64,000 nt of DNA, from positions 124,001 through 188,000 of the forward strand of contig NZ_JALQCW010000004.1 in the NCBI RefSeq assembly GCF_023241715.1, given 5' to 3'. This stretch comes from Pseudomonas morbosilactucae. Lineage in GTDB: Bacteria; Pseudomonadota; Gammaproteobacteria; Pseudomonadales; Pseudomonadaceae. The position numbers were made by a program, and so were the translations under genes. Positions within the stretch are counted from its first letter, which is position 1; every line of letters begins with the position of its first letter. Positions 44,462 to 55,344 of this stretch are shown in pieces. Below the pieces are notes generated by a model, which did no database searches, was not told the DNA's origin, and saw only the letters and a program-made list of their open reading frames with translations.

Positions 44462-47400
44462 TTAATCGGCAGTCTGCGCCAGGGGCTCCTCTTCGCGTCG
44501 GTGGGCCCAGTGATACAGCGCCGGCAGGATCAACAGGGTCAGGGCAGTGGACGACAGGATGCCGCCAATCACCACGGTGGCCAGAGGCCGTTGCACTTCG
44601 GCGCCGGTGCCGGTGGCCAGGGCCATGGGCACAAAGCCCAGGGACGCCACCAGCGCGGTCATCAGTACCGGCCGCAGGCGGGTCAAGGCACCTTCATGGA
44701 TCGCCACGTCCAGGCTACGCCCTTGTTCACGCAGGTTGCGGATAAAGGCAATCATCACCAGGCCGTTGAGCACCGCTACGCCGGACAAGGCAATAAAGCC
44801 GACGCCCGCGGAGATCGACAAGGGGATGTCCCGCAGCCACAGGGCCATGACCCCGCCGGTCAAGGCGAAGGGAATGCCGGTAAACACCAGCAGACCATCC
44901 TTGAGGTTGTTGAACATCATGAACAGCAAGGCGAACACCAGCAGCAAGGCCACTGGCACCACGATCTGCAGGCGCTTGGCCGCCGATTGCAGTTGTTCGA
45001 ACTGGCCGCCCCAAAGGGTCCAGTAACCGGCGGGGATCTGTACCTGACTGTCAAGGCGCTGGCTGGCCTCTTCGACAAAGGAGCCGATATCGCGCCCGCG
45101 CACGTTGGCGCTGACGATCACCAGGCGCTTGCCGTTTTCCCGGCTGACCTGATTGGGCCCCATGACCAGGTCGAGGCTGGCCACGGTGGCCAGAGGGATA
45201 AAGCCGATCTGCCCGGCGTCGCCACCGGCCAGGGCCGGCACCGGTATCAGCAGTTGCCCCAAGCCCTCGACGTCCTGGCGCATGGCCTCGGGCAGGCGCA
45301 CCACCATGGCGAAGCGCCGGTCCCCTTCGTACAGGGTGCCGGCCTGGCGTCCGCCCAGGGCCACAGCGATGGTGTCTTGCACATCACCGACGTTCAGCCC
45401 GTAACGAGCCGCCTGGTCACGGTCGATATTGATGGTCAGCACCGGCAGCCCGGTGGTTTGCTCGACCTTGACCTCCGTCGCGCCGCTGACGCCCTGCAAG
45501 GTGCTGGCAATGCTCTGCGCCGTACGGTTGAGCACGGCCATGTCATCGCCAAAGACCTTGACCGCAACGTCGCTGCGCACCCCGGAAATCAGCTCGTTGA
45601 AGCGCAATTGGATAGGTTGCGACAGTTCGTAGTTGCTGCCTGGCAACTGTGCGGTGGCCTGCTGGATATCGGCCATCAGGGTTTCACGGGATTTATCCGG
45701 GTCCGGCCACTGCTCCCGGGGTTTGAGCATCACGTAGCTGTCAGAGGCATTGGGCGGCATCGGATCGGAGGCGATTTCCGCGGTGCCGGTGCGGGCAAAC
45801 ACCCGCTGCACTTCCGGCACCTGTTGCAGCAGTTGCTGTTCCAGGCGCTGCTGCATATCCACCGACTGGCTCAGGCTGGTGCCCGGCACGCGCAGGGCCT
45901 GCAAGGCAAAGTCACCTTCACTGAGGCTGGGCACAAACTCGCTGCCCATACGCCCGGCCACGCCGAGGCTGGCGCCGATCATCAGCAATGCGCCGACAAA
46001 CGCCAGGGCCCGATGGCCCATGACCCAGCCCAGCGCCGGGGCATAGCAGCGCCGCGCTGCGCCCATGACCCGCCCCTCTTCTTCCTTGACCTTGCCGGTG
46101 ACAAACAGCGCCAGGGCGGCCGGCACGAAGGTTACCGACAGCAGCATGGCGCCGAGCAAGGCGATGACCACGGTGAAGGCCATGGGGTGGAACATTTTGC
46201 CCTCGACCCCGGTGAGGGCGAAGATCGGCAGGTACACCACCATGATGATCAACTGGCCAAAGATCAGCGGCCGCCGGGCTTCCCGGGCGGCGGCAAAGAC
46301 TTCGTGCAGGCGCTCCGAGCGGCTGAGCATGCGCCCGTGATGCTTCTGGGCATGGGCCAGGCGGCGGATGGCGTTTTCCACGATCACCACCGCACCGTCG
46401 ACGATGATCCCGAAGTCCAGGGCACCGAGGCTCATCAGGTTGGCACTGACCTTGTTGCTGAACATGCCGGTGAAGGTGAACAGCATGGACAGCGGAATGA
46501 CCATGGCGGTAATCAGCGCCGCGCGGATGTTGCCCAGGAACAGGAAGAGAATGACGATCACCAGGATCGCGCCTTCCACCAGGTTTTTCTTCACCGTGGC
46601 GATGGCCTTGTCCACCAGGTGGGTACGGTCATACACCGTCACCGCCGTCACCCCATTGGGCAGCGTGCGGTTGATCTGTTCCAGCTTGTTGGCCACGGCC
46701 AGCGAGACCGTGCGGCTGTTCTCGCCAATCAGCATGAACACCGTGCCCAACACCACTTCGCGGCCGTTCTCGGTGGCGGCGCCGGTGCGCAGTTCACGGC
46801 CGATGTCGACGCTGGCGACGTTTTTCACCCGGATCGGCGTGCCGTCGACATTGGCCATGACGATATTGGCGATGTCCTCGGGGCTGGCCAGTTGGCCGGG
46901 GGCACGGATCAGCAGTTGTTCGCCGTTGCGCTCGATGTAACCGGCGCCGATGTTGGCGTTGTTGCGTTCTAGCGCGGTGATCAGGTCGGCCAGGGTCAGC
47001 TTGTAGGCCGCCAGGCGCTTGGGATCGGGGGCAATCTGGTACTCCTTGGCAAAACCGCCAATGGTGTTGATCTCCGCGACCCCCGGCACGTTGCGCAACT
47101 GCGGCTTGATGATCCAGTCCTGGATCTCCCGCAGGTCGGTGGCGCTGTAGGGCTGGCCGTTGTCCTTGAGGGCGCCGTCGCTGGCTTCCACGGTCCAGAG
47201 GAAAATTTCCCCCAGGCCGGTGGAAATCGGCCCCAGGCTGGCCTCGATCCCGGGCGGCAATTGCGACTTGGCGCTCTGCAGCCGTTCATTGACCAACTGG
47301 CGAGCGAAGAACAGGTCGGTGCCTTCCTTGAAGATCACCGTCACCTGGGACAATCCGGAACGCGACAGCGATCGGGTCTGCTCCAGTGCCGGCAGGCCGG

Positions 47401-47620
47401 CCATGGCGGTCTCGATCGGAAAGGTGATGCGCTGCTCGGTTTCCAGGGGCGAAAAACCGGCAGCGCCGGTGTTGATCTGCACCTGGACGTTGGTGATGTC
47501 GGGCACGGCGTCGATCGGCAGCTTCTGGTAGCTGGCGATCCCCAGCCCGGCCATCAGCAACACCGCCAGCAGCACAATGATGCGCTGCTCGATGGCAAAT
47601 TGAATCAATCGTTCGAACAT
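44462..47620 (-). CDS. czcA: CzcA heavy-metal RND efflux pump
   Basis: A 1052-residue inner-membrane RND transporter. It has twelve transmembrane segments in two groups and the N-terminal DAVPDITNVQVQINTGA periplasmic start. TM4 carries DFGIIVDGAVVIVEN, the signature of the Zn/Co/Cd (HME1) type rather than the Cu/Ag type. It exports divalent cations from the periplasm using the proton gradient, with CzcB as adaptor and CzcC as outer-membrane channel. Last gene of czcCBA. Confidence 0.93.
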   Translation of the reverse strand: MFERLIQFAIEQRIIVLLAVLLMAGLGIASYQKLPIDAVPDITNVQVQINTGAAGFSPLETEQRITFPIETAMAGLPALEQTRSLSRSGLSQVTVIFKEGTDLFFARQLVNERLQSAKSQLPPGIEASLGPISTGLGEIFLWTVEASDGALKDNGQPYSATDLREIQDWIIKPQLRNVPGVAEINTIGGFAKEYQIAPDPKRLAAYKLTLADLITALERNNANIGAGYIERNGEQLLIRAPGQLASPEDIANIVMANVDGTPIRVKNVASVDIGRELRTGAATENGREVVLGTVFMLIGENSRTVSLAVANKLEQINRTLPNGVTAVTVYDRTHLVDKAIATVKKNLVEGAILVIVILFLFLGNIRAALITAMVIPLSMLFTFTGMFSNKVSANLMSLGALDFGIIVDGAVVIVENAIRRLAHAQKHHGRMLSRSERLHEVFAAAREARRPLIFGQLIIMVVYLPIFALTGVEGKMFHPMAFTVVIALLGAMLLSVTFVPAALALFVTGKVKEEEGRVMGAARRCYAPALGWVMGHRALAFVGALLMIGASLGVAGRMGSEFVPSLSEGDFALQALRVPGTSLSQSVDMQQRLEQQLLQQVPEVQRVFARTGTAEIASDPMPPNASDSYVMLKPREQWPDPDKSRETLMADIQQATAQLPGSNYELSQPIQLRFNELISGVRSDVAVKVFGDDMAVLNRTAQSIASTLQGVSGATEVKVEQTTGLPVLTINIDRDQAARYGLNVGDVQDTIAVALGGRQAGTLYEGDRRFAMVVRLPEAMRQDVEGLGQLLIPVPALAGGDAGQIGFIPLATVASLDLVMGPNQVSRENGKRLVIVSANVRGRDIGSFVEEASQRLDSQVQIPAGYWTLWGGQFEQLQSAAKRLQIVVPVALLLVFALLFMMFNNLKDGLLVFTGIPFALTGGVMALWLRDIPLSISAGVGFIALSGVAVLNGLVMIAFIRNLREQGRSLDVAIHEGALTRLRPVLMTALVASLGFVPMALATGTGAEVQRPLATVVIGGILSSTALTLLILPALYHWAHRREEEPLAQTAD

Positions 47621-47644
47621 GAGGGACGTCTCGCGAAGGGCAAA

Positions 47645-48862
47645 TCAATGGGCGTGTTGGGCCGAGGCTTTGCCCAGTTCCGACTTGAGAATGAAGCTGC
47701 CGGCGCTGGCGATTTGGGTGCCGGCCGGCAAGCCCTGGGTGATTTCCACCAGGCCGTCGGCGCGGCGCCCGGTCTGCACCGGCGTGGCGCGAAACCCCTC
47801 GGCGCTGCGCACGAACACCGTGGGTCGGTCCTCGACGCTGTGCAGCGCCGCTTCGGGCACGCTGACCGCGACCTGCTGGCGGTCGATGGCCACCTTGACG
47901 CTGACGAACAGGCCGGGACGCCACGCACCCTGGGGGTTGTCCAGGGCCACGCGGACGGTGGCCGCGCGGGTCTGCTCGCCGAGCAAGCTGCCGACGTAGG
48001 CCACGCTGCCACTGGCTTCGCTGTTCAGTTCGGTGGCGCTGACGGTGACCGCCCTGCCCACCCGAACCTGCTCCAGGTCCTTGGGCGCTACACCAAAAGT
48101 CACCCAGACCCGTGACAGGTCGGACAAGGTGAAGGCATTGCTGCTTTCGCTGACCACCTCCCCCAGAGCCAGGTGTTTTTCCACCACCACGCCGTCGAAG
48201 GGGGCCCGTAGTTCATAGCGGTTACCACCGCTGGCCTGAGCATTGCCACTCATGGCGCTGACTTTTTGCCGGGCATTGTCCAGGGCTATTTCCGCGTCTT
48301 GCAGGGCCTGGCGCGCCTGGAGGAAATCCTGCTCGGCGGAAATCCGCTCCTGCCATAACTGCCGTTCACGTTCATAGGTGCTGCGGGCCAGTTCCAGTCG
48401 GCGTTGGGCGGCCGCCTGTTCGCTGCGCTGGTCAGAGATCTGCTGGCTGGCAATCACCGCCAATACCTGGCCCTTTTTCACCCATTGGCCGAGGTCCACT
48501 CGCACCGCCTCCACCACCCCGGGCACCCGGGGCACCACGTGGCTGGTGCGGTCTTCGTCGAACCCCACCTGCGCGGGAAACACCAGGGAACGGCCGATTG
48601 CCTGGGGTGCGGCCGCCACCAGCTGGATGCCTGCCGCCTGGATCTGCGCCTCGCTAAGGGTCAAGAGACCCTCCTCGGCCGGCGCTTCGTCATGTTCGGC
48701 GCCGGCCTCCTCTTCGTGACCATGACCGTCTTCCGAGGCTGCCGACTGCTCGGCATGGGCCGCTCCGGCGGAACTGCCCAGCCAACTGCTGGCGCCGAAA
48801 GCGCCCAAGCCGATGCCCAAGGCCAGAACCCAGGCCCGGGACAGAATCTGTGTGTTATTCAT
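47645..48862 (-). CDS. czcB: CzcB periplasmic membrane-fusion protein
   Basis: A 405-residue adaptor. Signal peptide/anchor near the N-terminus, then a His/Glu/Asp-rich stretch (DGHGHEEEAGAEHDEAPAEE, about residues 45-64) that probably binds metal. The barrel-sandwich and coiled-coil domain covers about 110-240 (VVPRVPGVVEAVRVDLGQWV, then a long helical hairpin). A second His-containing tail closes the protein (SAQHAH). Bridges CzcA and CzcC. Confidence 0.92.
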   Translation of the reverse strand: MNNTQILSRAWVLALGIGLGAFGASSWLGSSAGAAHAEQSAASEDGHGHEEEAGAEHDEAPAEEGLLTLSEAQIQAAGIQLVAAAPQAIGRSLVFPAQVGFDEDRTSHVVPRVPGVVEAVRVDLGQWVKKGQVLAVIASQQISDQRSEQAAAQRRLELARSTYERERQLWQERISAEQDFLQARQALQDAEIALDNARQKVSAMSGNAQASGGNRYELRAPFDGVVVEKHLALGEVVSESSNAFTLSDLSRVWVTFGVAPKDLEQVRVGRAVTVSATELNSEASGSVAYVGSLLGEQTRAATVRVALDNPQGAWRPGLFVSVKVAIDRQQVAVSVPEAALHSVEDRPTVFVRSAEGFRATPVQTGRRADGLVEITQGLPAGTQIASAGSFILKSELGKASAQHAH

Positions 48863-48924
48863 GAAAACTCCCTAAGCCACGCCTGCCCTGTTCAGGGAGG
48901 GCGCGGCGAGCACAAAAAAATCGG

Positions 48925-50220
48925 TTAGAAGCCGCTCAAGGCAGGCGCCTCGGGCGTGCCCAAGTCGCCGAAAATCCGTTCGATACGCACCCAGGCCTCG
49001 GTGTTGTCAGCGATGGCCTGCAGGTACTGGCCACGGGCACCGATCAAGGTGCGCTGGGCGTCCAGGACGTCGAGAAAGTTGAACTTGCCCATTTCAAAGC
49101 CCCGGGTGGCGGTGTCCACGGCGCTTTGCGCGGCCGGCAGGATGCGTTGCTGGAACGCGCTGACTTCGGCCTCGGCGGTTTGCCACTGTTGCAGGGCGTT
49201 TTGCACCTCGCTGCGTACCCGCAGGGCGGTGGCATTGCGCTGATCCCGGGCCTGGTCCGCGCGGCGAGCAGCGGCCAGCACGTTGCCCTGGTTGCGGTTG
49301 AACAGCGGGAGCGGCATGGACACACCCACGACGTTGACGCGCTCGCGCTCCAGTTCGCTGTATTGGCTGCCCAGGCTCAGGGTCAGGTCGGGGATGCGCT
49401 GGGCCTTTTCCAGGCCCAGGGACGCTTCGCGCTGGTCGATGCGCAGCACCGCCAGGCGCAGTTCGGCGGTGTCGTCGATCCGTTGCAGCAGCAATGCCTC
49501 GGACGGCACCGTCGGCAGCGCCCCCGCGGACTCTTGCACACGGTGGAAGCCGGGCCGGGCCGACCCGGTGACTGTCGCCAGTTGCAGATAGGCGTTGGCG
49601 GCATCGCGTTCGGCCCGCTGCAACTCCAGGCGCACCTGGGCGTGCTGTACCTGGGCCCGGGTGCCCTCCACTGGCGAAGACTTGCCGGCGCGAATCTGCC
49701 CGTCGGCCACCTGCAGCCCGCGCTCGGCGAGCGCCAGGGACTGGCGGGCCAGGGCCACGCGTTGCTGGGCCGTGGATGCGCTGTAAAACGCCAGGAGCAC
49801 CTCGGCGCGCAGGGCGTTGCGCTGTTGCTCCCACTCGATCGCGGCAATCTCCTGGGCGCGGCTGGCCACCTCGATTCGCGCCCCGCGCTTGCCGCCCAAC
49901 TCCAGGGGCTGGCTGAGGGTCAGGGTGGTGGTCCGGGAGTTGCGCCGGGTGTCCTCGGCCTCCCAGCTCAGCTCGGGGTTGGGGCGTAACCCGGCCTGTT
50001 GCCGGTCGCCCTCGGCAATTCCCCGCTCCCATTGCGCCGCCGCCAGTTCGGGGTTGTGGGCAAAGGCCGCCGCCAGGGCCTGGTCCACGGTCAGCGCGGC
50101 ATCGCCGGGGTCGGCCCAGGCGCTGGCGCTGCCCAGCAGCAGGCTCCACGCAGCCATGCCGAACAAGGCGCCGGTTAATTTCGAAACAATCACTAACGGC
50201 TTATATCGAGGCAATTTCAA
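48925..50220 (-). CDS. czcC: CzcC outer-membrane efflux channel
   Basis: A 431-residue TolC-type protein with a signal peptide (AAWSLLLGSASAWA) and two OEP repeats (DQALAAAFAHNPEL, NFLDVLDAQRTLIGARGQYL). It is the first gene of czcCBA, preceded by a candidate CzcR site at 50280-50297. Confidence 0.92.
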   Translation of the reverse strand: MKLPRYKPLVIVSKLTGALFGMAAWSLLLGSASAWADPGDAALTVDQALAAAFAHNPELAAAQWERGIAEGDRQQAGLRPNPELSWEAEDTRRNSRTTTLTLSQPLELGGKRGARIEVASRAQEIAAIEWEQQRNALRAEVLLAFYSASTAQQRVALARQSLALAERGLQVADGQIRAGKSSPVEGTRAQVQHAQVRLELQRAERDAANAYLQLATVTGSARPGFHRVQESAGALPTVPSEALLLQRIDDTAELRLAVLRIDQREASLGLEKAQRIPDLTLSLGSQYSELERERVNVVGVSMPLPLFNRNQGNVLAAARRADQARDQRNATALRVRSEVQNALQQWQTAEAEVSAFQQRILPAAQSAVDTATRGFEMGKFNFLDVLDAQRTLIGARGQYLQAIADNTEAWVRIERIFGDLGTPEAPALSGF

Positions 50221-50279
50221 ACTTCCTGTGGTGCTCAGACTTCTGTGGCGTGAATGTAGAAGTCGGCACTTATCAGCAA

Positions 50280-50297
50280 GGTGACTGCACTATTACA
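50280..50297 (-). promoter_or_regulatory. Shared promoter motif TGTAAT-N7-TCACC before czcC
   Basis: Read on the minus strand, TGTAAT (50297-50292) is followed after 7 bases by TCACC (50284-50280), 60 bases before the czcC ATG. The same spacing occurs before the OprD-like and small secreted genes. Confidence 0.55.
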
Positions 50298-50527
50298 AAT
50301 CCGTAATCCACCGTCAGGAACAGGGGTTGTGGATTAATATCCGCCCAACTAAGGGACTTCACCCCATTAATTGGCAATATGTAGAAACATATACAGGGCA
50401 GATATCCGCCCGGCAGCACTTGCCGCCTCAGCGCATCCATGCAGCGCTTTGAACGAGCCTGAAAGGCTGCGGCGAATTGTCACAAGACGTTGATTTATCG
50501 GCACTTAAATCACGCCAGCGATTGACC

Positions 50528-50566
50528 CTGTAGCGACTACAGGCTTTAGCCTGCGGTGCATACCGC
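50528..50566. repeat. Three adjoining palindromes
   Basis: CTGTAG-CGA-CTACAG (50528-50542), AGGC-TTTA-GCCT (50541-50552) and GCGGT-GCAT-ACCGC (50553-50566) in 39 bases. They may be regulator sites or RNA hairpins upstream of czcR. Confidence 0.55.
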
Positions 50567-50701
50567 CTCGATGGAGTCCATCACTTAAAACCTCGAAAGA
50601 TCCTTAAGTACTGTTTATCAACATCCATCGGCAGCCCACGACAATAACAACTTAGCCTTCTGCCTTATTGAATATCCCCACTCTTTAAAAGGTAAAACAC
50701 C

Positions 50702-51372
50702 ATGCGAATCCTTGTCGTTGAGGACGAGCTTAAAACTGCCGAATACTTGCATCAGGGCCTGACGGAAAGTGGTTATGTGGTGGACCGTGCCAACTCCGGC
50801 ACCGACGGCCTGCACTTGGCCCGCCAGCAGATCTATGACTTGGTGATCCTCGACGTCAACCTGCCGCACATGGACGGTTGGGGGGTGCTTGAGCACCTGC
50901 GGCAAAGCAGCAACACCCGGGTGATGATGCTCACCGCCCGGGGGCGCCTGGCCGACAAGATCCGCGGCCTGGACCTGGGCGCCGACGACTACCTGGTCAA
51001 GCCCTTCGAATTTCCCGAGCTGCTGGCCCGGGTGCGCAGCCTGTTGCGACGCAGCGAACAACGGGCCGTGCCCGAGGTGCTCAAGGTCGCCGACCTGGAG
51101 CTCGACCCAGGCCGGCACCGGGCGTTTCGCGGTGCGCAGCGCATTGACCTGACCACCAAGGAATTCGCCCTGCTGCACCTGCTGATGCGCCAATCCGGCG
51201 AGGTGTTGTCGCGGACCCAGATCATCTCCCTGGTCTGGGACATGAACTTTGATTGCGACACCAACGTGGTCGAGGTCTCGATCCGGCGCCTGCGGGCCAA
51301 GATCGACGACCCTTTCGACAGCAAACTGATCCATACCCTACGCGGCGTCGGTTATGTGCTGGAGGCTCGGGA

Positions 51373-51376
<4 letters not shown>
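50702..51376 (+). CDS. czcR: CzcR-like response regulator
   Basis: A 224-residue OmpR-type regulator: receiver ([17 protein letters not shown]; phosphoacceptor Asp in [15 protein letters not shown]; conserved Lys in [10 protein letters not shown]) and winged-helix DNA-binding domain ([20 protein letters not shown]). It should bind the promoter motif shared with the OprD-like, small secreted and czc genes; this is inferred. Overlaps the histidine-kinase gene by 4 bases. Confidence 0.92.
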
Positions 51377-52782
<1,406 letters not shown>

Positions 52783-52786
52783 CCAT

Positions 52787-52822
52787 GCCGGGCAATGTGC
52801 ATGCACTTGCACCCTGCCCGGC
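52787..52822. terminator. Stem-loop between czcS and chemoreceptor gene
   Basis: GCCGGGCA and TGCCCGGC arms enclosing a further small palindrome (GTGCATGCAC) between convergent genes. Tentative terminator. Confidence 0.45.
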
Positions 52823-52836
52823 CTTCCCCTCATGGC

Positions 52837-54150
52837 TCAGTTCAACTGTTTGGCAAAGCGCCCTACCGCCCCCACCACTTGCCGGGCGCCTTCCTGGATT
52901 TCGACGATCACGTCCCCGGCCTGAGCAGCCAGCCCCAGGCCTTCCACGGCTTTGTCCTTGCTGTTGGCCATGCCCCGCACGGCCTCGTCCACCAGCTTCT
53001 GGTTCTGCTGGACCACGGCGACAATCTCTTCAGTGGCCGAACTGGTGCGCCCGGCCAGTTGCCGGACTTCGTCGGCGACCACGGCAAAACCACGGCCCTG
53101 TTCGCCGGCGCGGGCTGCCTCGATGGCAGCGTTGAGGGCCAGCAGGTTGGTTTGCTGGGCGATGCTGCCGATGGTCTGGACGATGGAGCTGATCAACAGC
53201 GACTGCTTGCCCAGGGCTTCGATGCCTTCGGACGCGGCCTGCATTTCCTCGGCGATCTGGCTCATGGTCTGCACCGTGTCCTTGACCACCGTGGCCCCGC
53301 GTTGCGCGCTGAGGTCGGTTTTTTGCGAGATATCGAAGGCGGTGCTGGCGGCGCTGTTCACCTCTTCCTGGCGCGCCACTTCGTCACTGACCACGGTGGC
53401 GAACTTCACCACTTTGCACAGGTTGTCTTCGGTGTCGTAGACCGGGTTGTAGGTGGCTTCCAGCCAGACCACGCGGCCGGCGCTGTCGATGCGCTTGAAG
53501 CGGTCGGCAACGAATTCACCGCGGTTGAGCTTTTTCCAGAACTCGGCATAGGCCGGGCTGGCCGCTTCCTGGGGTTCGCAGAAGATGCTGTGATGTTTGC
53601 CGAGGATCTGCGGCAGGCTGTAGCCCACGGCGTTGAGGAACTGGTCGTTGGCCTTGAGGATCTTGCCGCTCAGGTCGAATTCGATCACCGCCGTGGAGCG
53701 CAACAGGGCGTTGATGAAGGATTCGTTTTCCCGGGCCTGTTCGACGCTGGCGGTGACGTCGGTGGCCAGGCATTGCACATGCAGGAGCGTGCCGTTGATG
53801 TCGCGGATGGGCTGCCAGGCCGCGCGAAACCAGGCCAGGCTGCCGTCCGCCCGCAGGTAGCGGTAGTCGTCGCTGACCGAGGTGCCGCGGGCGACGGCGT
53901 CCTGGAAGTTGCGAAAACACGGCAGGTTTTTAACGTAGCCGGGCACGATGTCCATCATCGGCCGACCGATCAATTGGTCGTCGCGGTAGCCCAGGGCTTT
54001 GCTGAACAACGGGTTGAAAGCCAGGATGCGAAATTCCGTGTCGATGGTCAGTGAAATCATTTCTTCACTCAGCCCCGCCAGCAGCTGTCGCAGGGACAGG
54101 AGTTCAGCGTCTTTCGCCAGCAGGTCTTTTTTCAGTCCGTTGTTAAACAT
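52837..54150 (-). CDS. Soluble two-PAS chemoreceptor, BdlA-like
   Basis: A 437-residue methyl-accepting protein without transmembrane helices. Two PAS domains (about 30-145 and 150-265; second contains [19 protein letters not shown]) and the chemoreceptor signalling tip [20 protein letters not shown] with [17 protein letters not shown]. Size and order match BdlA, which senses redox or energy state and controls biofilm dispersal in P. aeruginosa. The start [14 protein letters not shown] at 54150 is preferred to 54189. Not obviously related to its czc neighbours. Confidence 0.85.
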   Translation of the reverse strand: MFNNGLKKDLLAKDAELLSLRQLLAGLSEEMISLTIDTEFRILAFNPLFSKALGYRDDQLIGRPMMDIVPGYVKNLPCFRNFQDAVARGTSVSDDYRYLRADGSLAWFRAAWQPIRDINGTLLHVQCLATDVTASVEQARENESFINALLRSTAVIEFDLSGKILKANDQFLNAVGYSLPQILGKHHSIFCEPQEAASPAYAEFWKKLNRGEFVADRFKRIDSAGRVVWLEATYNPVYDTEDNLCKVVKFATVVSDEVARQEEVNSAASTAFDISQKTDLSAQRGATVVKDTVQTMSQIAEEMQAASEGIEALGKQSLLISSIVQTIGSIAQQTNLLALNAAIEAARAGEQGRGFAVVADEVRQLAGRTSSATEEIVAVVQQNQKLVDEAVRGMANSKDKAVEGLGLAAQAGDVIVEIQEGARQVVGAVGRFAKQLN

Positions 54151-54286
54151 AAGGCACCCATTGCAGACAGTGGTGAGGGAAAGAGTCACTGCGTTGTCAG
54201 GCTATCGACACCGGTGAGCCTTAGCTTAGACCGACTATCTGAAGGTGCTGGGGACGCTGAAGCTGAACCGAAACAGCGCCTGGCAC

Positions 54287-55192
54287 TCAGGCGCCACGGC
54301 GCTTCAGGGTTTCGCTGGGCAGCTCTTTGAACAGCGCCCGGTAGCTGCTGGAGAAGCGCCCCAGGTGCCAGAACGACCAGTGCATGGCCACTTCGGCCAC
54401 GGTGGTGTCCTCGGCGTTGCGGCGCAGCAGTTCGCGGCGCGCGCCATTGAGTCGGCGCAGGCGCAGCCAGTGGGCCGGGGCCAGGCCGGTAAAGGCTTTG
54501 AAGGCACTTTGCAGCTGGCGCAAGGACACACCGGCAACGTCGGCCAGTTGCAGCAGGTTGACGCTGTCTTCCGCCGCGTCTGCGGCCCATTCCCCGACCC
54601 GCTGCATGATCGCCCGCTCCTCGCTGCGGCGCTGCAAGGCGCCACGTTCCAGGCCCACGCAGGCGCTGTCGAGCAGGTACAGGCAGTCTTCCAGCAGTTG
54701 CTGGGTCAAGGCGTCGCGGCTGGGCGGGTCGAAGGTTTGCGAGAGTTGGGTCAGGGTGCTGCTGAGCCAGCGGCCGAACAGCGCGTTCTGCTGGCCATTG
54801 AGGGGGGACATGAACAAGCCGTTGAGGCGTTCCATGCCCAGGCCCTGGCGCTGGACGAATTCAGGGCCGAACACCACCGCCACTTCCTGGTAGTTCTCGG
54901 GGGTGATCCAGATGTTGCGGCTCTCGCCATTGAGCAGGTAGAGGGCGTTGTCGCTGCGGTCGAAACAGAACGCCAGGGCGCCCTGGGGCGCGCTGAAATT
55001 CTGCTCGACCCGGGTGTTCATGCACTCCTCGTAGATCTCCACGCCCTGCAGGTCGAGGTAGCGCACCTGCCCGGCAAAATGCCCGGGGGACATCTGCTGG
55101 TATTGCTGGACCCAACCTGGGGTGGCGCGGATTTGCTCGGCCACATCGACGGTCTTGAAGGCTTGGACCTGGAACGCACTGGACGCTGTCAT
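54287..55192 (-). CDS. AraC-family regulator, probable control of polyamine genes
   Basis: A 301-residue AraC protein with start MTASSAFQVQAFKTVDVAEQ (ATG 55192, after AAGGTC). C-terminal double helix-turn-helix VNLLQLADVAGVSLRQLQSAF and TTVAEVAMHWSFWHLGRFSSSYRALF, similar to EutR-like regulators. Divergent from the gamma-glutamylputrescine synthetase gene, so it likely regulates the three-gene polyamine operon. Confidence 0.88.
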   Translation of the reverse strand: MTASSAFQVQAFKTVDVAEQIRATPGWVQQYQQMSPGHFAGQVRYLDLQGVEIYEECMNTRVEQNFSAPQGALAFCFDRSDNALYLLNGESRNIWITPENYQEVAVVFGPEFVQRQGLGMERLNGLFMSPLNGQQNALFGRWLSSTLTQLSQTFDPPSRDALTQQLLEDCLYLLDSACVGLERGALQRRSEERAIMQRVGEWAADAAEDSVNLLQLADVAGVSLRQLQSAFKAFTGLAPAHWLRLRRLNGARRELLRRNAEDTTVAEVAMHWSFWHLGRFSSSYRALFKELPSETLKRRGA

Positions 55193-55344
55193 GGGAGACC
55201 TTACGCACTCGTTTGGTGCGTTTTGGTGCTGCTTAAAGTGGATAGATGGAACACACAAGGGTCGCCCAAGATAGTCGCCAATGCGCCGCAGGGGAAGCCT
55301 TGTCGACCTCCCCCGACGCAGCCGAACCCATTGACGAGGTCTTT

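Larger units (their letters stand above)
50221..50701. other. czcC-czcR divergent intergenic region
   Basis: 481 bases holding the czcC promoter motif (50280-50297), three consecutive palindromes (50528-50566) and, presumably, the czcR promoter. No gene is seen. Confidence 0.7.

Noticed and set aside
44330..46972. An 880-residue plus-strand open frame opposite czcA.
   Set aside because: His/Gln-rich antisense shadow of a clear RND pump gene.
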